A stretch of DNA of 58,816 bases. Source: Saccharopolyspora rectivirgula DSM 43747. Lineage in GTDB: Bacteria > Actinomycetota > Actinomycetes > Mycobacteriales > Pseudonocardiaceae. Under the pieces are notes generated by a model. That model was not told where the DNA came from. It worked only from the letters and a program-made list of their open reading frames with translations, and searched no databases. Shown here in pieces: positions 11,314 to 20,251 of this stretch. The stretch covers positions 1-58,816 of the forward strand of contig NZ_AYJW01000019.1 in NCBI RefSeq assembly GCF_000497205.1, given 5' to 3'. The position numbers and the translations under genes were made by a program. The stretch's first letter is position 1, and each line of letters starts with the position of its first letter.

Positions 11314-13863
11314 GTGCAGCAACCTGGGCCCGACACCCGCGTTGTCGAGCTGCGGGTGCACGGAATCCTTGGCACCACGGGCGATGAGCTGACCGACTCG
11401 GTCGCTTCGGTGGACGTCGCCGGAGACGGGGTGGGGCGGATCGTCCGGCCGGCGGACCGCTTGCTGCGGCCGGTGGCAGGGCCCGCGCTGCGAGTGGGGG
11501 ACCGCAGCGTGCCGCGGATCGTGGAGGGCTACGTCTGGGGCGGCATGACCTCGGGTGGCCTGGCCAAGGCGGCTTGGGCGCTGCTCTTCCCGTTCGCCCT
11601 GGCCAACGTGGCGCACTGGATGTTGCCGCCGCACCGGGCGGACCACCCGGTGAGCCGGGTGCTGGCGAGCTCGTTGCGGGCGCTGCTGCGGCTGTCCTCG
11701 CTGCTGTTGACCATGCTGCTGGTGGCGCAGCTGGCGGTGGCCACACTGGACTTGGTGGCCGCCCAGTGCTTGGCGCCGGGCACCGGGTGCATGCCGGCGG
11801 TGCCCGATCAGCTGCGGGTTCCGGTGCTGCGCTCGCTGGTGGGGTTGTTGCCGGTGGCCCTGCTGGCTTTCCTGATGCACTGGCTGGCCAGCGTTTCCTG
11901 GGAAGTTTCCACCGAGGAGCCGGGGCGTTCGCCGCATCCGGCGCAGGCCCCGGTGCTGCCCGGGCAGAACGTGGTGCCCGATCCGGACACGCCGTTGCTG
12001 CGGACGCTGCACATCACCGCGGCCATGTCCACCGTGTCGTTGCTGGCGTTGGGCGGGCCGCTGGCGTTCAGTTGGGATCCGCGCTGGTTGGTCGCGGCAG
12101 CGCTGCTGGTGTTGAGCTTGGTCGGCACGCTGCTGCTGGACGATCCCACGGGTCGCGCCGGGGTGCGCCGGATCTGGTCGGCGCTGCCGGCGCGCGTGCT
12201 GACGCGTTCCCTGCTGGCGGTGTCCGGGGCGGTGCTGGCGCTGGTCGCGCTGGTCCCCGGGCAGCTGCGCGGCCCGCTGCCCGGCTCGTCCTCGACGATC
12301 GACGTGATCACCGCGGCGCTGGCCGGGAGCTGCGCCGCGGTGGCGGTGCTGCTGGTGCCCGCGGCGCTGCTGGCCCGCCGTTCTTGGGCTTCGTTGCCGC
12401 GCCAGCTGCGGCCGTGGGCCGGTGGCTGGATGAGCGCGCCGGTGCTGATGCTGGCGGCGCTGTTGGGGGCTGGTTTCGGCAGCGGCTTGGGGTTGGCGCT
12501 GCGTCGCAGCCTGGACCACCCGGAGCTGGTGCTGCCGGCGGCTTACTCCGATGTGGCCGCTTTCTGGGGGTGCACCGCCCTGGTGATGCTGCTCGGGGTG
12601 CTCGGCGGGTCGTGCTGGCTGCTGGTCCAGCGGTGGCGGGAGTCCCGCCGCGGGCAGCCGGTGCCGGCCGAGGTGGCGCTGTTGCACGCGGGCCGCAAGG
12701 AGGACCAGGAAACCGCGGCGAAGGCGTGGCGGCGGGCCGATTTCCAGCGCCGCTACTTGCACTGCGTGCTGTTGCTGCTGGTGGCTGCCCTGGCGGTGAG
12801 CGCGGTGCCGACCGTGCTGGCCCGGATGCTGGGCGCGCGGCCGTGGGTGTGGTGGGACTGGCTGCTCGGTCTCGGGGTGGCTTGCTTGGCGGCGCTGGCG
12901 GGTTCGCTGCTGCGCATGGTGTTCTTGGCGGCCCACCGGCGGAACGCGGCGCGCTACCTGGGGATCCTCGCTGATCTGACCCTGTTCTGGCCGCGCGAGG
13001 CGCATCCGATCGTGCCGCCGTGCTACGCGTTGAAGGTGATCCCGGAGTTGGCGGCCCGGGCCGCCGAGCACCTGGAGGACCCGGACACGCGGGTGGTGCT
13101 GGCCGGGCACAGCCAGGGTTCGCTGCTGGCCGTGGTGGCCGCCGCTCGACTGCTGGAGTCGCTGGAGCCGGCCGACCGGGAACGGGTGGGTCTGCTGACG
13201 GCCGGGTCCCCGCTGCAGTGGGCGTACGCGCGCGGTTTTCCCGGCGCGGTGCCTCCCGCGTCGCTGCGGGAGCTGTCCGGGGCGTTGAACGGGCGCTGGC
13301 GGTCGCTGTGCCGGGGCACCGATCCGATCGGCGGGGCGGTCACCACGTGGAACCGGCAGGTCTACTCGGGGATGCTGCTCGGTGTCGGTTTCCGGGCCGA
13401 CGGCACCGAAGGTCCGCTGCCAGCGGCGGCGCGCGGCCCGACCGGGGCGTTGGTGCTGGGGGGCGAGCACTGGTTGCCGGATCCGCTGCGCGGGCCGGTG
13501 TCCGCTCGCCGGTGGATGCCCGGGGTGCTGGGCCACGGCGAGTACAGCGGAGATCCGGAGTGGGACCGGGCGGTGGCGATGGCGGCCGGGCTGACTTCGC
13601 CGAGCAGCACGGCCGTGCCGGAACAACCGGAGCCCGAACCGGAGCAGCCGGAGCCCGAACCGGAGGAGCCCGAGGGCGGCTCGGGCGCGCCCGCCACGGC
13701 AACGGCCGAGCGGACGCGGCCGCGGGTGACCGAGCTGATGGCTCGCGAAGCCGCGAAGCCGGCGGCCGTTCGGAGGGCGCCGGCGGCTCCCGAGGCGACC
13801 GATCCTCGCGGTCGGGTCGCGCCGTGGGAGCGGGCGGCCCAGCTGTGGCCCGCCAAGCACTGA
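11314..13863 (+). CDS. Large integral membrane protein with serine-hydrolase motif
   Basis: An 849-residue protein I cannot name. The first 50 residues are soluble (VVELRVHGILGTTGDEL), resembling the start of alpha/beta-hydrolase-like proteins. Roughly ten hydrophobic segments follow between about residues 85 and 545. Near residues 597-601 comes GHSQGS, a GxSxG nucleophile elbow, followed by LLTAGSPLQWAY, typical of lipase or esterase folds. The last 90 residues are disordered, with a repeated EQPEPEPEQPEPEPEEPE stretch. A membrane-bound esterase or lipase-like enzyme is a fair guess; the substrate is unknown. The GTG start has GGGAGGG just upstream. A hairpin follows the stop. Confidence 0.9.
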   Translation: MQQPGPDTRVVELRVHGILGTTGDELTDSVASVDVAGDGVGRIVRPADRLLRPVAGPALRVGDRSVPRIVEGYVWGGMTSGGLAKAAWALLFPFALANVAHWMLPPHRADHPVSRVLASSLRALLRLSSLLLTMLLVAQLAVATLDLVAAQCLAPGTGCMPAVPDQLRVPVLRSLVGLLPVALLAFLMHWLASVSWEVSTEEPGRSPHPAQAPVLPGQNVVPDPDTPLLRTLHITAAMSTVSLLALGGPLAFSWDPRWLVAAALLVLSLVGTLLLDDPTGRAGVRRIWSALPARVLTRSLLAVSGAVLALVALVPGQLRGPLPGSSSTIDVITAALAGSCAAVAVLLVPAALLARRSWASLPRQLRPWAGGWMSAPVLMLAALLGAGFGSGLGLALRRSLDHPELVLPAAYSDVAAFWGCTALVMLLGVLGGSCWLLVQRWRESRRGQPVPAEVALLHAGRKEDQETAAKAWRRADFQRRYLHCVLLLLVAALAVSAVPTVLARMLGARPWVWWDWLLGLGVACLAALAGSLLRMVFLAAHRRNAARYLGILADLTLFWPREAHPIVPPCYALKVIPELAARAAEHLEDPDTRVVLAGHSQGSLLAVVAAARLLESLEPADRERVGLLTAGSPLQWAYARGFPGAVPPASLRELSGALNGRWRSLCRGTDPIGGAVTTWNRQVYSGMLLGVGFRADGTEGPLPAAARGPTGALVLGGEHWLPDPLRGPVSARRWMPGVLGHGEYSGDPEWDRAVAMAAGLTSPSSTAVPEQPEPEPEQPEPEPEEPEGGSGAPATATAERTRPRVTELMAREAAKPAAVRRAPAAPEATDPRGRVAPWERAAQLWPAKH

Positions 13864-13882
13864 GATCCGCTGAGCGGTGAGA

Positions 13883-13916
13883 AGAGCGGCGCCGCCCCAC
13901 CGGGCAGCGCCGCTCC
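13883..13916. terminator. Bidirectional hairpin terminator
   Basis: Nine perfect pairs (GAGCGGCGC at 13884-13892 with GCGCCGCTC at 13907-13915), then one mismatch and four more G-C pairs around a four-base loop. It lies between the convergent membrane-hydrolase gene and the permease gene and could end both transcripts. Confidence 0.75.
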
Positions 13917-13930
13917 TCGCACCTGGACCA

Positions 13931-15463
13931 CTACTTCGTGGTCTCCGGTTGCTGTTCCACCTCGGCGGCCAGTTCGTCCAGCTCGCCCCGGCCCAGTCGG
14001 GAGTGCGAGCGGCTGTACGCGAAGTAGATCACCACGCCGGCGGCCATCCACACCAGGAACCGCACCCAGGTCAGCGCGGTCAGGTTCAGCATCAGCCACA
14101 GGCAGACCAGGATGGACAGGATCGGCACCAGGGGCACCATCGGCACCCGGAACCCGCGCGGCAGCTCGGGGCGGGTCTTGCGCAGCACGATCACCCCGGC
14201 CGAGACCAGGATGAACGCGAACAGGGTGCCCACGTTGACCATTTCCTCGAGCTTGTCGGCCGGGAAGAAGCCGGCGCCCAGCACGACCGCCACACCGACC
14301 AGGATGGTGGCCCGGGCCGGGGTGCCCCGCTTCGGGTCGGTCTTGGCCAGCACGCGCGGCATGAGGCCGTCGCGGGACATCGCGAACAGCACCCGGATCT
14401 GGCCGAGCATCATCACCATGACCACTGTGGTCAGACCAACCAGGGCGCCGACCGAGATGATGGTGGCCGCCCAGGTGATGCCGTGCTGGGAGAAGGCGGT
14501 GGCCAGGGTGGCGTGCGTGCCGTCCTCCCCGGTGGCCAGCTCGGTGTACGGGACCATGCCGGTGACCACGAGGGCGACCGCGACGTAGAGCACGGTGACG
14601 ATGAGCAGCGTGCCGAAGATGCCGCGCGGCGCGTCCCGCTGCGGGTTCTTGGTCTCCTCCGCGGTGGTGGCGACCACGTCGAAGCCGATGAAGGCGAAGA
14701 AGACGAGCGAGGCTGCGGCGAGCAGGCCGAACACGCCGTACGTGCTGGTTTCACCGCCCAGCAGCAGCGACAGCAGGGACTGCTCGATGGCCGGGCCGGA
14801 TTCCTCCGCGGCCTTGGCGGGCGGGATGAACGGCGAGTAGTTGTCGGGGTTGATGTACGCGGCGCCGACGACGATCACCAGCAGCACCACGCCGACCTTG
14901 ATGAGGGTGATCACCAGGCTGACCCGTGCGGAGAGCTTGGTCCCCAGCGCGAGCAGCGTGGTCAACGCCACTCCGAGCAGGACGGCTCCCCAGTCGAAAT
15001 CGATCGGACCCAACGCGACCGTGGTGGGCACTTCCACCCCGGCGATTCCCAGAACTTGGGAAAGGTACACCGACCAGCCCTTGCTCACCGCGGCCGCGGC
15101 GACAGCCAGTTCCAGGATCAGGTCCCAGCCGATGATCCACGCGATGAACTCGCCGAAAGTGGCGTAGGAGTAGGTGTAGGCGCTGCCCGCTACTGGCACG
15201 GTGGAAGCGAACTCCGCGTAGCACAGCGCCGCAAAACCGCAGGCAATCGCGGCCAGCACGAAAGCCACCGACACGGAAGGACCGCTGAGGTCACCCGCTG
15301 TCCTGGCCGCCAAAGTGAAGATGCCGGCACCGACCACCACGGATACGCCGAAGACGATCAGGTCCCGGGTACCCAGGTTCTTCCGGAGTTTGGTGTCCGG
15401 TTCGTCGGTTTCTAAGATTGATTGTTCAACCGACTTAGTTCGCCACAGCCCAGTGCCTGGCAC
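13931..15463 (-). CDS. APC family amino acid permease
   Basis: A 510-residue amino acid-polyamine-organocation transporter of the cationic amino acid (CAT/YfnA) type, with about 12 to 14 membrane segments. The first helix contains the family motif VVVGAGIFTLAARTAGDLSG, and helix 3-5 regions show ALCYAEFASTVPVAGSAY. The transported amino acid cannot be read from sequence. Its place beside manA matches Rv3253c, an annotated cationic amino acid transporter. The GTG start is strongly supported by AAGGAGG six bases upstream. It is convergent with the 849-residue membrane protein gene. Confidence 0.95.
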   Translation of the reverse strand: MPGTGLWRTKSVEQSILETDEPDTKLRKNLGTRDLIVFGVSVVVGAGIFTLAARTAGDLSGPSVSVAFVLAAIACGFAALCYAEFASTVPVAGSAYTYSYATFGEFIAWIIGWDLILELAVAAAAVSKGWSVYLSQVLGIAGVEVPTTVALGPIDFDWGAVLLGVALTTLLALGTKLSARVSLVITLIKVGVVLLVIVVGAAYINPDNYSPFIPPAKAAEESGPAIEQSLLSLLLGGETSTYGVFGLLAAASLVFFAFIGFDVVATTAEETKNPQRDAPRGIFGTLLIVTVLYVAVALVVTGMVPYTELATGEDGTHATLATAFSQHGITWAATIISVGALVGLTTVVMVMMLGQIRVLFAMSRDGLMPRVLAKTDPKRGTPARATILVGVAVVLGAGFFPADKLEEMVNVGTLFAFILVSAGVIVLRKTRPELPRGFRVPMVPLVPILSILVCLWLMLNLTALTWVRFLVWMAAGVVIYFAYSRSHSRLGRGELDELAAEVEQQPETTK

Positions 15464-15549
15464 TGTCGCCTCCTTGTGGGTCCAGTTGGTGGGACGCGCC
15501 CTTTTTTGGGCGGCAGTCTTACAACCGGAAAGCGCAAACCAGAAGTCCG

Positions 15550-15747
15550 CCCCCGATTCGTTAGCTGCTTGTGACCCGGCTCAACGAGCCGGAGCGTCGC
15601 CCCCTGCAGATCAGGCTCCAGATGCATGAGTCCTGCCGCGGGCACCGTTGCCCAGATCCGGCCCCAGCCCTGCACGGCATCGATCCCAGCAGCCACCTGC
15701 GGAACCGACAGCGACGAGGCCAGCTGGAATCTCACTGCGACCAGCAA
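15550..15747 (-). pseudogene. C-terminal remnant of a cation diffusion facilitator transporter
   Basis: About 66 codons on the minus strand read LLVAV-, then SLSVPQVAAGIDAVQ, then ATVPAAGLMHLEPDL. This closely follows the cytoplasmic C-terminal end of actinobacterial CDF (cation/H+ antiporter) proteins, which typically read LLVA...VAxAIDxxExRIRxAVPxAxxIYLEPD. The membrane domain is absent: upstream bases up to manA show no helices in any frame. The frame then runs on into unrelated residues toward the permease. The family match is from memory, not a search. It seems to be the last trace of a deleted gene. Confidence 0.55.
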
Positions 15748-16071
15748 CTCACCGGCTCAAGGTACTGCGTCCGGATGCTGGTCACGTGCTGCCCCCTCTC
15801 GGCCTTTAGTTGCGTCACTACCGCTGGCCACCGGCGATTTCCCGCCAGAGTAAGGACGAGGCGGGGCGAGCACAACGCGAAGCGGGACGCGAACTGACGA
15901 TCCAATGCGGACAGTGTTGGACCGGATGCGAACAGTCGCGAACAACGCGCTGGGCGACAGATCCGAAGCAATGAGTAGTTGGCGGAATTCGCCTTCCCAC
16001 CACTCGGTCCACCAGCAGGGCAGCCCTCGAGAACGGCCCCGCCGCGTGGGGCTCATCACCCCGCAACCGGA
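15748..16071. other. Non-coding gap with a short 21-base-period repeat
   Basis: No gene is recognised between the transporter remnant and manA. ATGCGGACAGT (15905-15915) and ATGCGAACAGT (15926-15936) form an imperfect direct repeat 21 bases apart, with a third partial GCGAACAA just after. The rest shows no structure that I can support. It probably includes material left from the decayed gene. Confidence 0.4.
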
Positions 16072-17313
16072 TCAGAAATGGCCAGCCGCGGCGCGGAAGA
16101 CCTGGGCGTGGCCGGACTCGTCCAGCTGCTCGGGGAACACCCGCACGGCCGGATCCGCCGCCGGCAACCACGCCGACTGCCCCCGGTTGAGCACCAGTTG
16201 CCCGGCCTCGGGACCGGTGCTCACCAGCCGGACCTTCCCCTTGGTGCAGAACAAGATCTGCGGCCCCGGGGAGTCCACGGTCACCGGCCTGGACTCCGCC
16301 GGCGTCCACTCCAGCTTGGACAACTCGAACTCCGCTGCCGTGGTGTGGTAGACGGCGAAGTTCGCGTCCAGCGACTCCCCCTTGAGGATCCGCATGTCCC
16401 CGCAGGAGAAGTCGAGCACCCGCAACAGCTCCGGCACGTCCACGTACTTGGGGGTGAGCCCGCAGCGGAGGATGTTGTCCGAATTGGCCAGGATCTCCAC
16501 CCCGGTGCCCTGCAGGTAGGCGTGCAGGTTGCCGGCCGGTAAGAAGATCGCTTCCCCCGGCTGCAGCACCAACCGGTTCAGCAGCAGGCTCGCCAGCACC
16601 CCCGCGTCGTTGGGGTAGGACTCCCCCAGCTCCAGCACCGTCCGGCATTCCAGGGTGAACTCGCCGTGCTGGCGCACGTGCTCCACGCACGCCTCCAGCA
16701 ACTGCGGCATCAGCTCCCTCAGCCGCTGCTGCGGCAACGTGATCCAAGTGGTGAACAACGCCCGCAGCCCGTTGGCGTCCGGCTGCTCGGCCAGCAGGTC
16801 CCGGTGCGGGCGCAACTCGGGCACCGCCAGCTCGTCCAGCAGCCGAACCGTCCGCTGCGCTTCCCGGAAGCCGGCCAGCGCGTGGAACTCGGTGAGCGCG
16901 CAGACCAACTCCGGCTTCGCGGTCGGGTCGGGGTAGTTCCGGTTGGGGGCGTTGCGCGCGATCCCGGCCCGCTCCTCCCGGGCGAACCCCTCCGCCGCCT
17001 GCTCGGCGGAAGGATGCGCTTGCAAGCTCAGCGGTTCGTCAGCGGCCAGCACCTTCAACAGGAACGGCAGCCGTCCACCCCAGCGCTCCAAACAGCTCTG
17101 CCCCAGGTGGTGGACGGGGTCTTCGGTGAGCAAGCTCAGCAGCGACACTTCCGTGCCATCGGCCCGCACCACCCTGGACGGGTCCCCCGGGTGGGCCCCC
17201 ATCCACAACTCCGCCTCCGGGTGGGGCGTAGGAACCGGCCGGCCAAGCAGGTCCGCGATAACGGTACGCGAGCCCCAGGCATAGGGACGTACCGCGTTCC
17301 GCAGCAACTCCAC
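16072..17313 (-). CDS. manA: Mannose-6-phosphate isomerase, class I
   Basis: Zinc-dependent isomerase linking fructose-6-phosphate and mannose-6-phosphate, the entry to GDP-mannose synthesis; 413 residues, cupin fold, cytosolic. The N terminus has RPYAWGSRTVIADLLG and ELWMGAHPGDPS. The zinc site includes SLQAHPSAEQA (Gln and His ligands), with further ligands expected around GNLHAYLQGTGVEI. The GTG start lies about eight bases after GAGA. It is the last gene of a minus-strand series with the SIS protein, Trm112 protein and phosphomannomutase genes, the same order as Rv3258c to Rv3255c. Confidence 0.96.
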   Translation of the reverse strand: MELLRNAVRPYAWGSRTVIADLLGRPVPTPHPEAELWMGAHPGDPSRVVRADGTEVSLLSLLTEDPVHHLGQSCLERWGGRLPFLLKVLAADEPLSLQAHPSAEQAAEGFAREERAGIARNAPNRNYPDPTAKPELVCALTEFHALAGFREAQRTVRLLDELAVPELRPHRDLLAEQPDANGLRALFTTWITLPQQRLRELMPQLLEACVEHVRQHGEFTLECRTVLELGESYPNDAGVLASLLLNRLVLQPGEAIFLPAGNLHAYLQGTGVEILANSDNILRCGLTPKYVDVPELLRVLDFSCGDMRILKGESLDANFAVYHTTAAEFELSKLEWTPAESRPVTVDSPGPQILFCTKGKVRLVSTGPEAGQLVLNRGQSAWLPAADPAVRVFPEQLDESGHAQVFRAAAGHF

Positions 17314-17414
17314 AGTCGGTCTCGCTTCCTCGTCTTCTGCCTGCCAGTGCCAACCTGGTCAAGCACACCGGATCTCGGCAGCGTGCCGCATCCGGGCAAA
17401 CCCCGAGTTCCTCC

Positions 17415-18491
17415 CTAGTGCACGGCAAGTGCCGGCCAGCCCGGCCCCGGTGTCCCGGCGGCAAGCCCCAGGTAAACGGCGGTGAGCTCGAAGCGCGCGG
17501 CCAGCACCGCCGCCCGGAGCACCGCGTCCCCTTGCACGAACTCGCCCGGAGTGATCAGGTCGGCGTGCGGCAGGTCCCGAGCAGCTGCCTGCTCGGCCGC
17601 CACGCTGGGCTCGTCATGACTCGTGCCGATCAAGAAGACCCGCAGCGGCGAGGTCTGCTGCTCCTCCGGATCGGCGAACAGGTCGGCTTCCGAACCGGCC
17701 TGCACCGCCACCCGGTGCAGGGCCCTCCTCGCCACCGCCTGCTGGTAGTCACCGGTGTCGCACGGCACCCCGGCGTGGCATCCCAGCGCGAACGCGGCGT
17801 GCTCGGCCACCGCGGTGCCGATCGCCCCCAGGCCCCACAGCAGCACCGACCGGTCCGCCATCCGCATCGCCATCGACTTGGCCGGGTTGACCAGCAGCTC
17901 GTGCCCCGGGTGGGCCCGTTCCGCTTCCCGGTCCAGCGCGTCGGCGAGCGCCTCGGTGTCGGTGCGCAGCACCCCCAACGCCTGCAGCACGCACAGACCG
18001 GCGGCGAAGACGTGCGCGAAGGAGAGCTCCGGCGGAACCGGAACGCGCGGGGACAGCAGTTCAGCGCGGCCCGCCCCGGCGGCCGCGACCGGTCCGTCGT
18101 CGGGAATGGTCAGGACCACCGATGCCCCGCGGTTGCGGGCCATGGCGACCGACTCCGCCAGCACGTGGTCGCCCAGGTCGTCGGTGTGGGCGAACACCAC
18201 GTCCAACGGCCCCACCCAGGTGGGGATCTCGTCGGTGACCAGCAGCGGGAACGGGCATCGCGGGCCGGCCAGCGCGGCCAGCAGGCGGCACGCCGCCGGC
18301 GCGGTTCCCGGCCGCGCCACCAGCAGCACGGCGCGGGGGCGCTCCTCGCCCAGCCGGTCCAGTCCGGTTTCGGCCGCGCTCTCCACAGCGGCCCGGACCT
18401 GCGCCCCGGCCAGCGCAGCTCCCCGCAGCAGCCCGCGGGAATCCACGTCGGCCAACCGGGCCGGGTCGTCGAACAGCGTGTCGTCGAGCAC
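17415..18491 (-). CDS. SIS-domain protein (TobH / bifunctional PGI-PMI-like)
   Basis: A 358-residue protein corresponding to the actinobacterial TobH family (Rv3256c), related to sugar isomerases with two SIS domains. The first SIS-like half includes FPLLVTDEIPTWVGPLDVVF; the second includes SVLLWGLGAIGTAVAEHAAF and FLIGTSHDEPS. Such proteins bind phosphosugars, and the position between manA and phosphomannomutase suggests a job in mannose phosphate handling. No reaction has been shown that I know of. The GTG at 18491 has GAGGT upstream and lies only seven bases after the Trm112 stop, so the genes are co-transcribed. Confidence 0.85.
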   Translation of the reverse strand: MLDDTLFDDPARLADVDSRGLLRGAALAGAQVRAAVESAAETGLDRLGEERPRAVLLVARPGTAPAACRLLAALAGPRCPFPLLVTDEIPTWVGPLDVVFAHTDDLGDHVLAESVAMARNRGASVVLTIPDDGPVAAAGAGRAELLSPRVPVPPELSFAHVFAAGLCVLQALGVLRTDTEALADALDREAERAHPGHELLVNPAKSMAMRMADRSVLLWGLGAIGTAVAEHAAFALGCHAGVPCDTGDYQQAVARRALHRVAVQAGSEADLFADPEEQQTSPLRVFLIGTSHDEPSVAAEQAAARDLPHADLITPGEFVQGDAVLRAAVLAARFELTAVYLGLAAGTPGPGWPALAVH

Positions 18492-18498
18492 CAGAACC

Positions 18499-18714
18499 TC
18501 ACCCCTCAGCGGAGGTATCGGCGCCTGGCCCGCCGGTGGCCTCTTCCAGCAACAGCACCGGGATGCCGTCGCGGACGGGGAAACTGCGGCCGCAGGAGGT
18601 GCAGGTCAGAAAATCCGCTTCCGGCTCTCCCGGACGTCCCGGCTGCAGCGGCGCGTGCTGCGGGCACGGGCAGGCCAGGATCTCCAGCAACTGCGGTTCC
18701 AGGTCAACGGCCAC
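18499..18714 (-). CDS. Trm112-like small zinc protein
   Basis: A 71-residue Trm112/YcaR-type protein. It begins VAVDLEPQLLEILACPCPQH and has a second cysteine pair in FLTCTSCGRSFPVRDGIPVL, the typical zinc-binding arrangement of this family. In eukaryotes and archaea Trm112 activates methyltransferases; in bacteria the partner is usually unknown. The GTG at 18714 has GGGAGGA at suitable spacing, whereas the longer frame start lacks one. It lies between the phosphomannomutase and SIS-protein genes in one operon. Confidence 0.88.
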   Translation of the reverse strand: MAVDLEPQLLEILACPCPQHAPLQPGRPGEPEADFLTCTSCGRSFPVRDGIPVLLLEEATGGPGADTSAEG

Positions 18715-18780
18715 TCTTCCTCCCAACTGGCCCGGAGCCTGCACCCGGGCCCGTACCGGCCGCCGCGGTGACGTCGGCCT

Positions 18781-20130
18781 TCACCCTCTGACCACCGCGA
18801 GAACCTCGTCGCGCAACGCGGTCATGGCATCAGTGTCCCTCGCCTCCACGTTCAACCGGAGCAGCGGTTCGGTGTTCGACGGCCGGAGGTTGAACCAGGA
18901 CCCGTCCGCCAGTTCCACGGTAAGTCCGTCGAGCTCGTCGATACGAGCGCCATTCCGGTCACGGAAGGCCTCGGCGACCGCCCGCATCCGCTCCTGCTGG
19001 TCGTCGACGGTGGAGTTGATCTCCCCGGAAGCCACGTACCGGCTGTAGGAGGCCATCAGGTCGGACAGCGGGCGCTCCTGCTCGCCCAGGGCGGCCAGGA
19101 CGTGCATGGCGGCCAGCATGCCGGAGTCGGCCCGCCAGAAGTCGCGGAAGTAGTAGTGCGCCGAGTGCTCCCCGCCGAACACCGCTCCGGTCTCGGCCAT
19201 CGTCTGCTTGATGAACGAGTGGCCGACCCGGGTGCGGACCGGCTTGCCGCCGTGCTCGGTGACGATCTCCGGAACCGCCTTCGAGGTGATCAGGTTGTGG
19301 ATGATCGTGCCGCCCGGCTCCTTGCCCAGCTCCCGGACCGCGACCAGCGCGGTGATCGCGCTGGGCGACACCGGGGCGGCGTTCTCGTCGACCACGAAGC
19401 AGCGGTCGGCGTCCCCGTCGAAGGCCAGGCCCGCGTCGGCCCCCACCTCCCGGACCTTCTCCTGCAGGTCCACCAGGTTGGCCGGGTCCAGCGGGTTCGC
19501 CTCGTGGTTCGGGAAGGTGCCGTCCAGCTCGAAGTACATCGGCACCACTTCGATCGGCAGGCCGTCGAAGACGGTGGGCACGGTGCGCCCGGCCATCCCG
19601 TTGCCGGCGTCCACCACGATCTTCAGCGGGCGGATCCCGGACAGGTCCACCAGGTTGCGCAGGTACTGGGCGTACTCGGTGACCATCTCCCGGTGCGAGA
19701 CCGAGCCCTTGGCCCCGAGGAACTCGGGCACCCCGTGCGCGACCAGTTCCTTGATCTCGGAAAGGCCGCTGTCCTGCCCGATCGGCGCAGCACCGGCCCG
19801 GCACAGCTTGATGCCGTTGTACTGGGCCGGGTTGTGGCTGGCGGTGAACATGGCACCGGGCAGCTCCAGCCAGCCGGAGGCGAAGTAGAGCATGTCCGTG
19901 CTGGCCAGGCCGATGTTGACCACGTCGACGCCCTGGCCGGTCACGCCCTCGGCGAAGGCCTCCACCAGCTGCGGCGACGACTCCCGCATGTCGTGGCCGA
20001 CGACCACCGCAGGACCGCCCACCAGACGGGTGAAAGCAGCACCGACCTCACGCACGACGTCAGCGTCAAGCTCGTCACCGACCACCCCGCGGATGTCGTA
20101 CGCCTTGACGATCCCGGACAGGTCCCGCAC
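18781..20130 (-). CDS. manB: Phosphomannomutase/phosphoglucomutase
   Basis: Alpha-D-phosphohexomutase of 449 residues that converts mannose-6-phosphate to mannose-1-phosphate for GDP-mannose; equivalent to Rv3257c. The catalytic phosphoserine is Ser98 in FTASHNPAQYNG, the metal loop is AFDGDADRCF, the sugar-binding loop is GGEHSAHYYFR, and the phosphate-binding loop near the end is RPSNTEPLLRLNVEA. I choose GTG 20130 (VRDLSGIVKAYDIRG), which has GGGAGGGT before it and fits the family start; a longer frame to 20160 adds ten residues with no ribosome site. It follows the DUF3499 gene by 121 bases. Confidence 0.95.
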   Translation of the reverse strand: MRDLSGIVKAYDIRGVVGDELDADVVREVGAAFTRLVGGPAVVVGHDMRESSPQLVEAFAEGVTGQGVDVVNIGLASTDMLYFASGWLELPGAMFTASHNPAQYNGIKLCRAGAAPIGQDSGLSEIKELVAHGVPEFLGAKGSVSHREMVTEYAQYLRNLVDLSGIRPLKIVVDAGNGMAGRTVPTVFDGLPIEVVPMYFELDGTFPNHEANPLDPANLVDLQEKVREVGADAGLAFDGDADRCFVVDENAAPVSPSAITALVAVRELGKEPGGTIIHNLITSKAVPEIVTEHGGKPVRTRVGHSFIKQTMAETGAVFGGEHSAHYYFRDFWRADSGMLAAMHVLAALGEQERPLSDLMASYSRYVASGEINSTVDDQQERMRAVAEAFRDRNGARIDELDGLTVELADGSWFNLRPSNTEPLLRLNVEARDTDAMTALRDEVLAVVRG

Positions 20131-20251
20131 GCTGCACCCTCCCCAAACTGGCATCAGCACGATGTGGGATGAAGCCTACCGGCGATCAGGGGCCAGTTGT
20201 GGCTGCCGGACGCTACCGAGCTGTTCATCACGATGCCCCCTGTGCCGGAGG

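Noticed and set aside
10285-13860. A 1420-codon minus-strand frame whose end is MtrA, suggesting a giant fusion
   Set aside because: Only the last 228 codons are MtrA. The rest is Arg, Pro and Gln-rich antisense of tmk and the plus-strand membrane protein gene.
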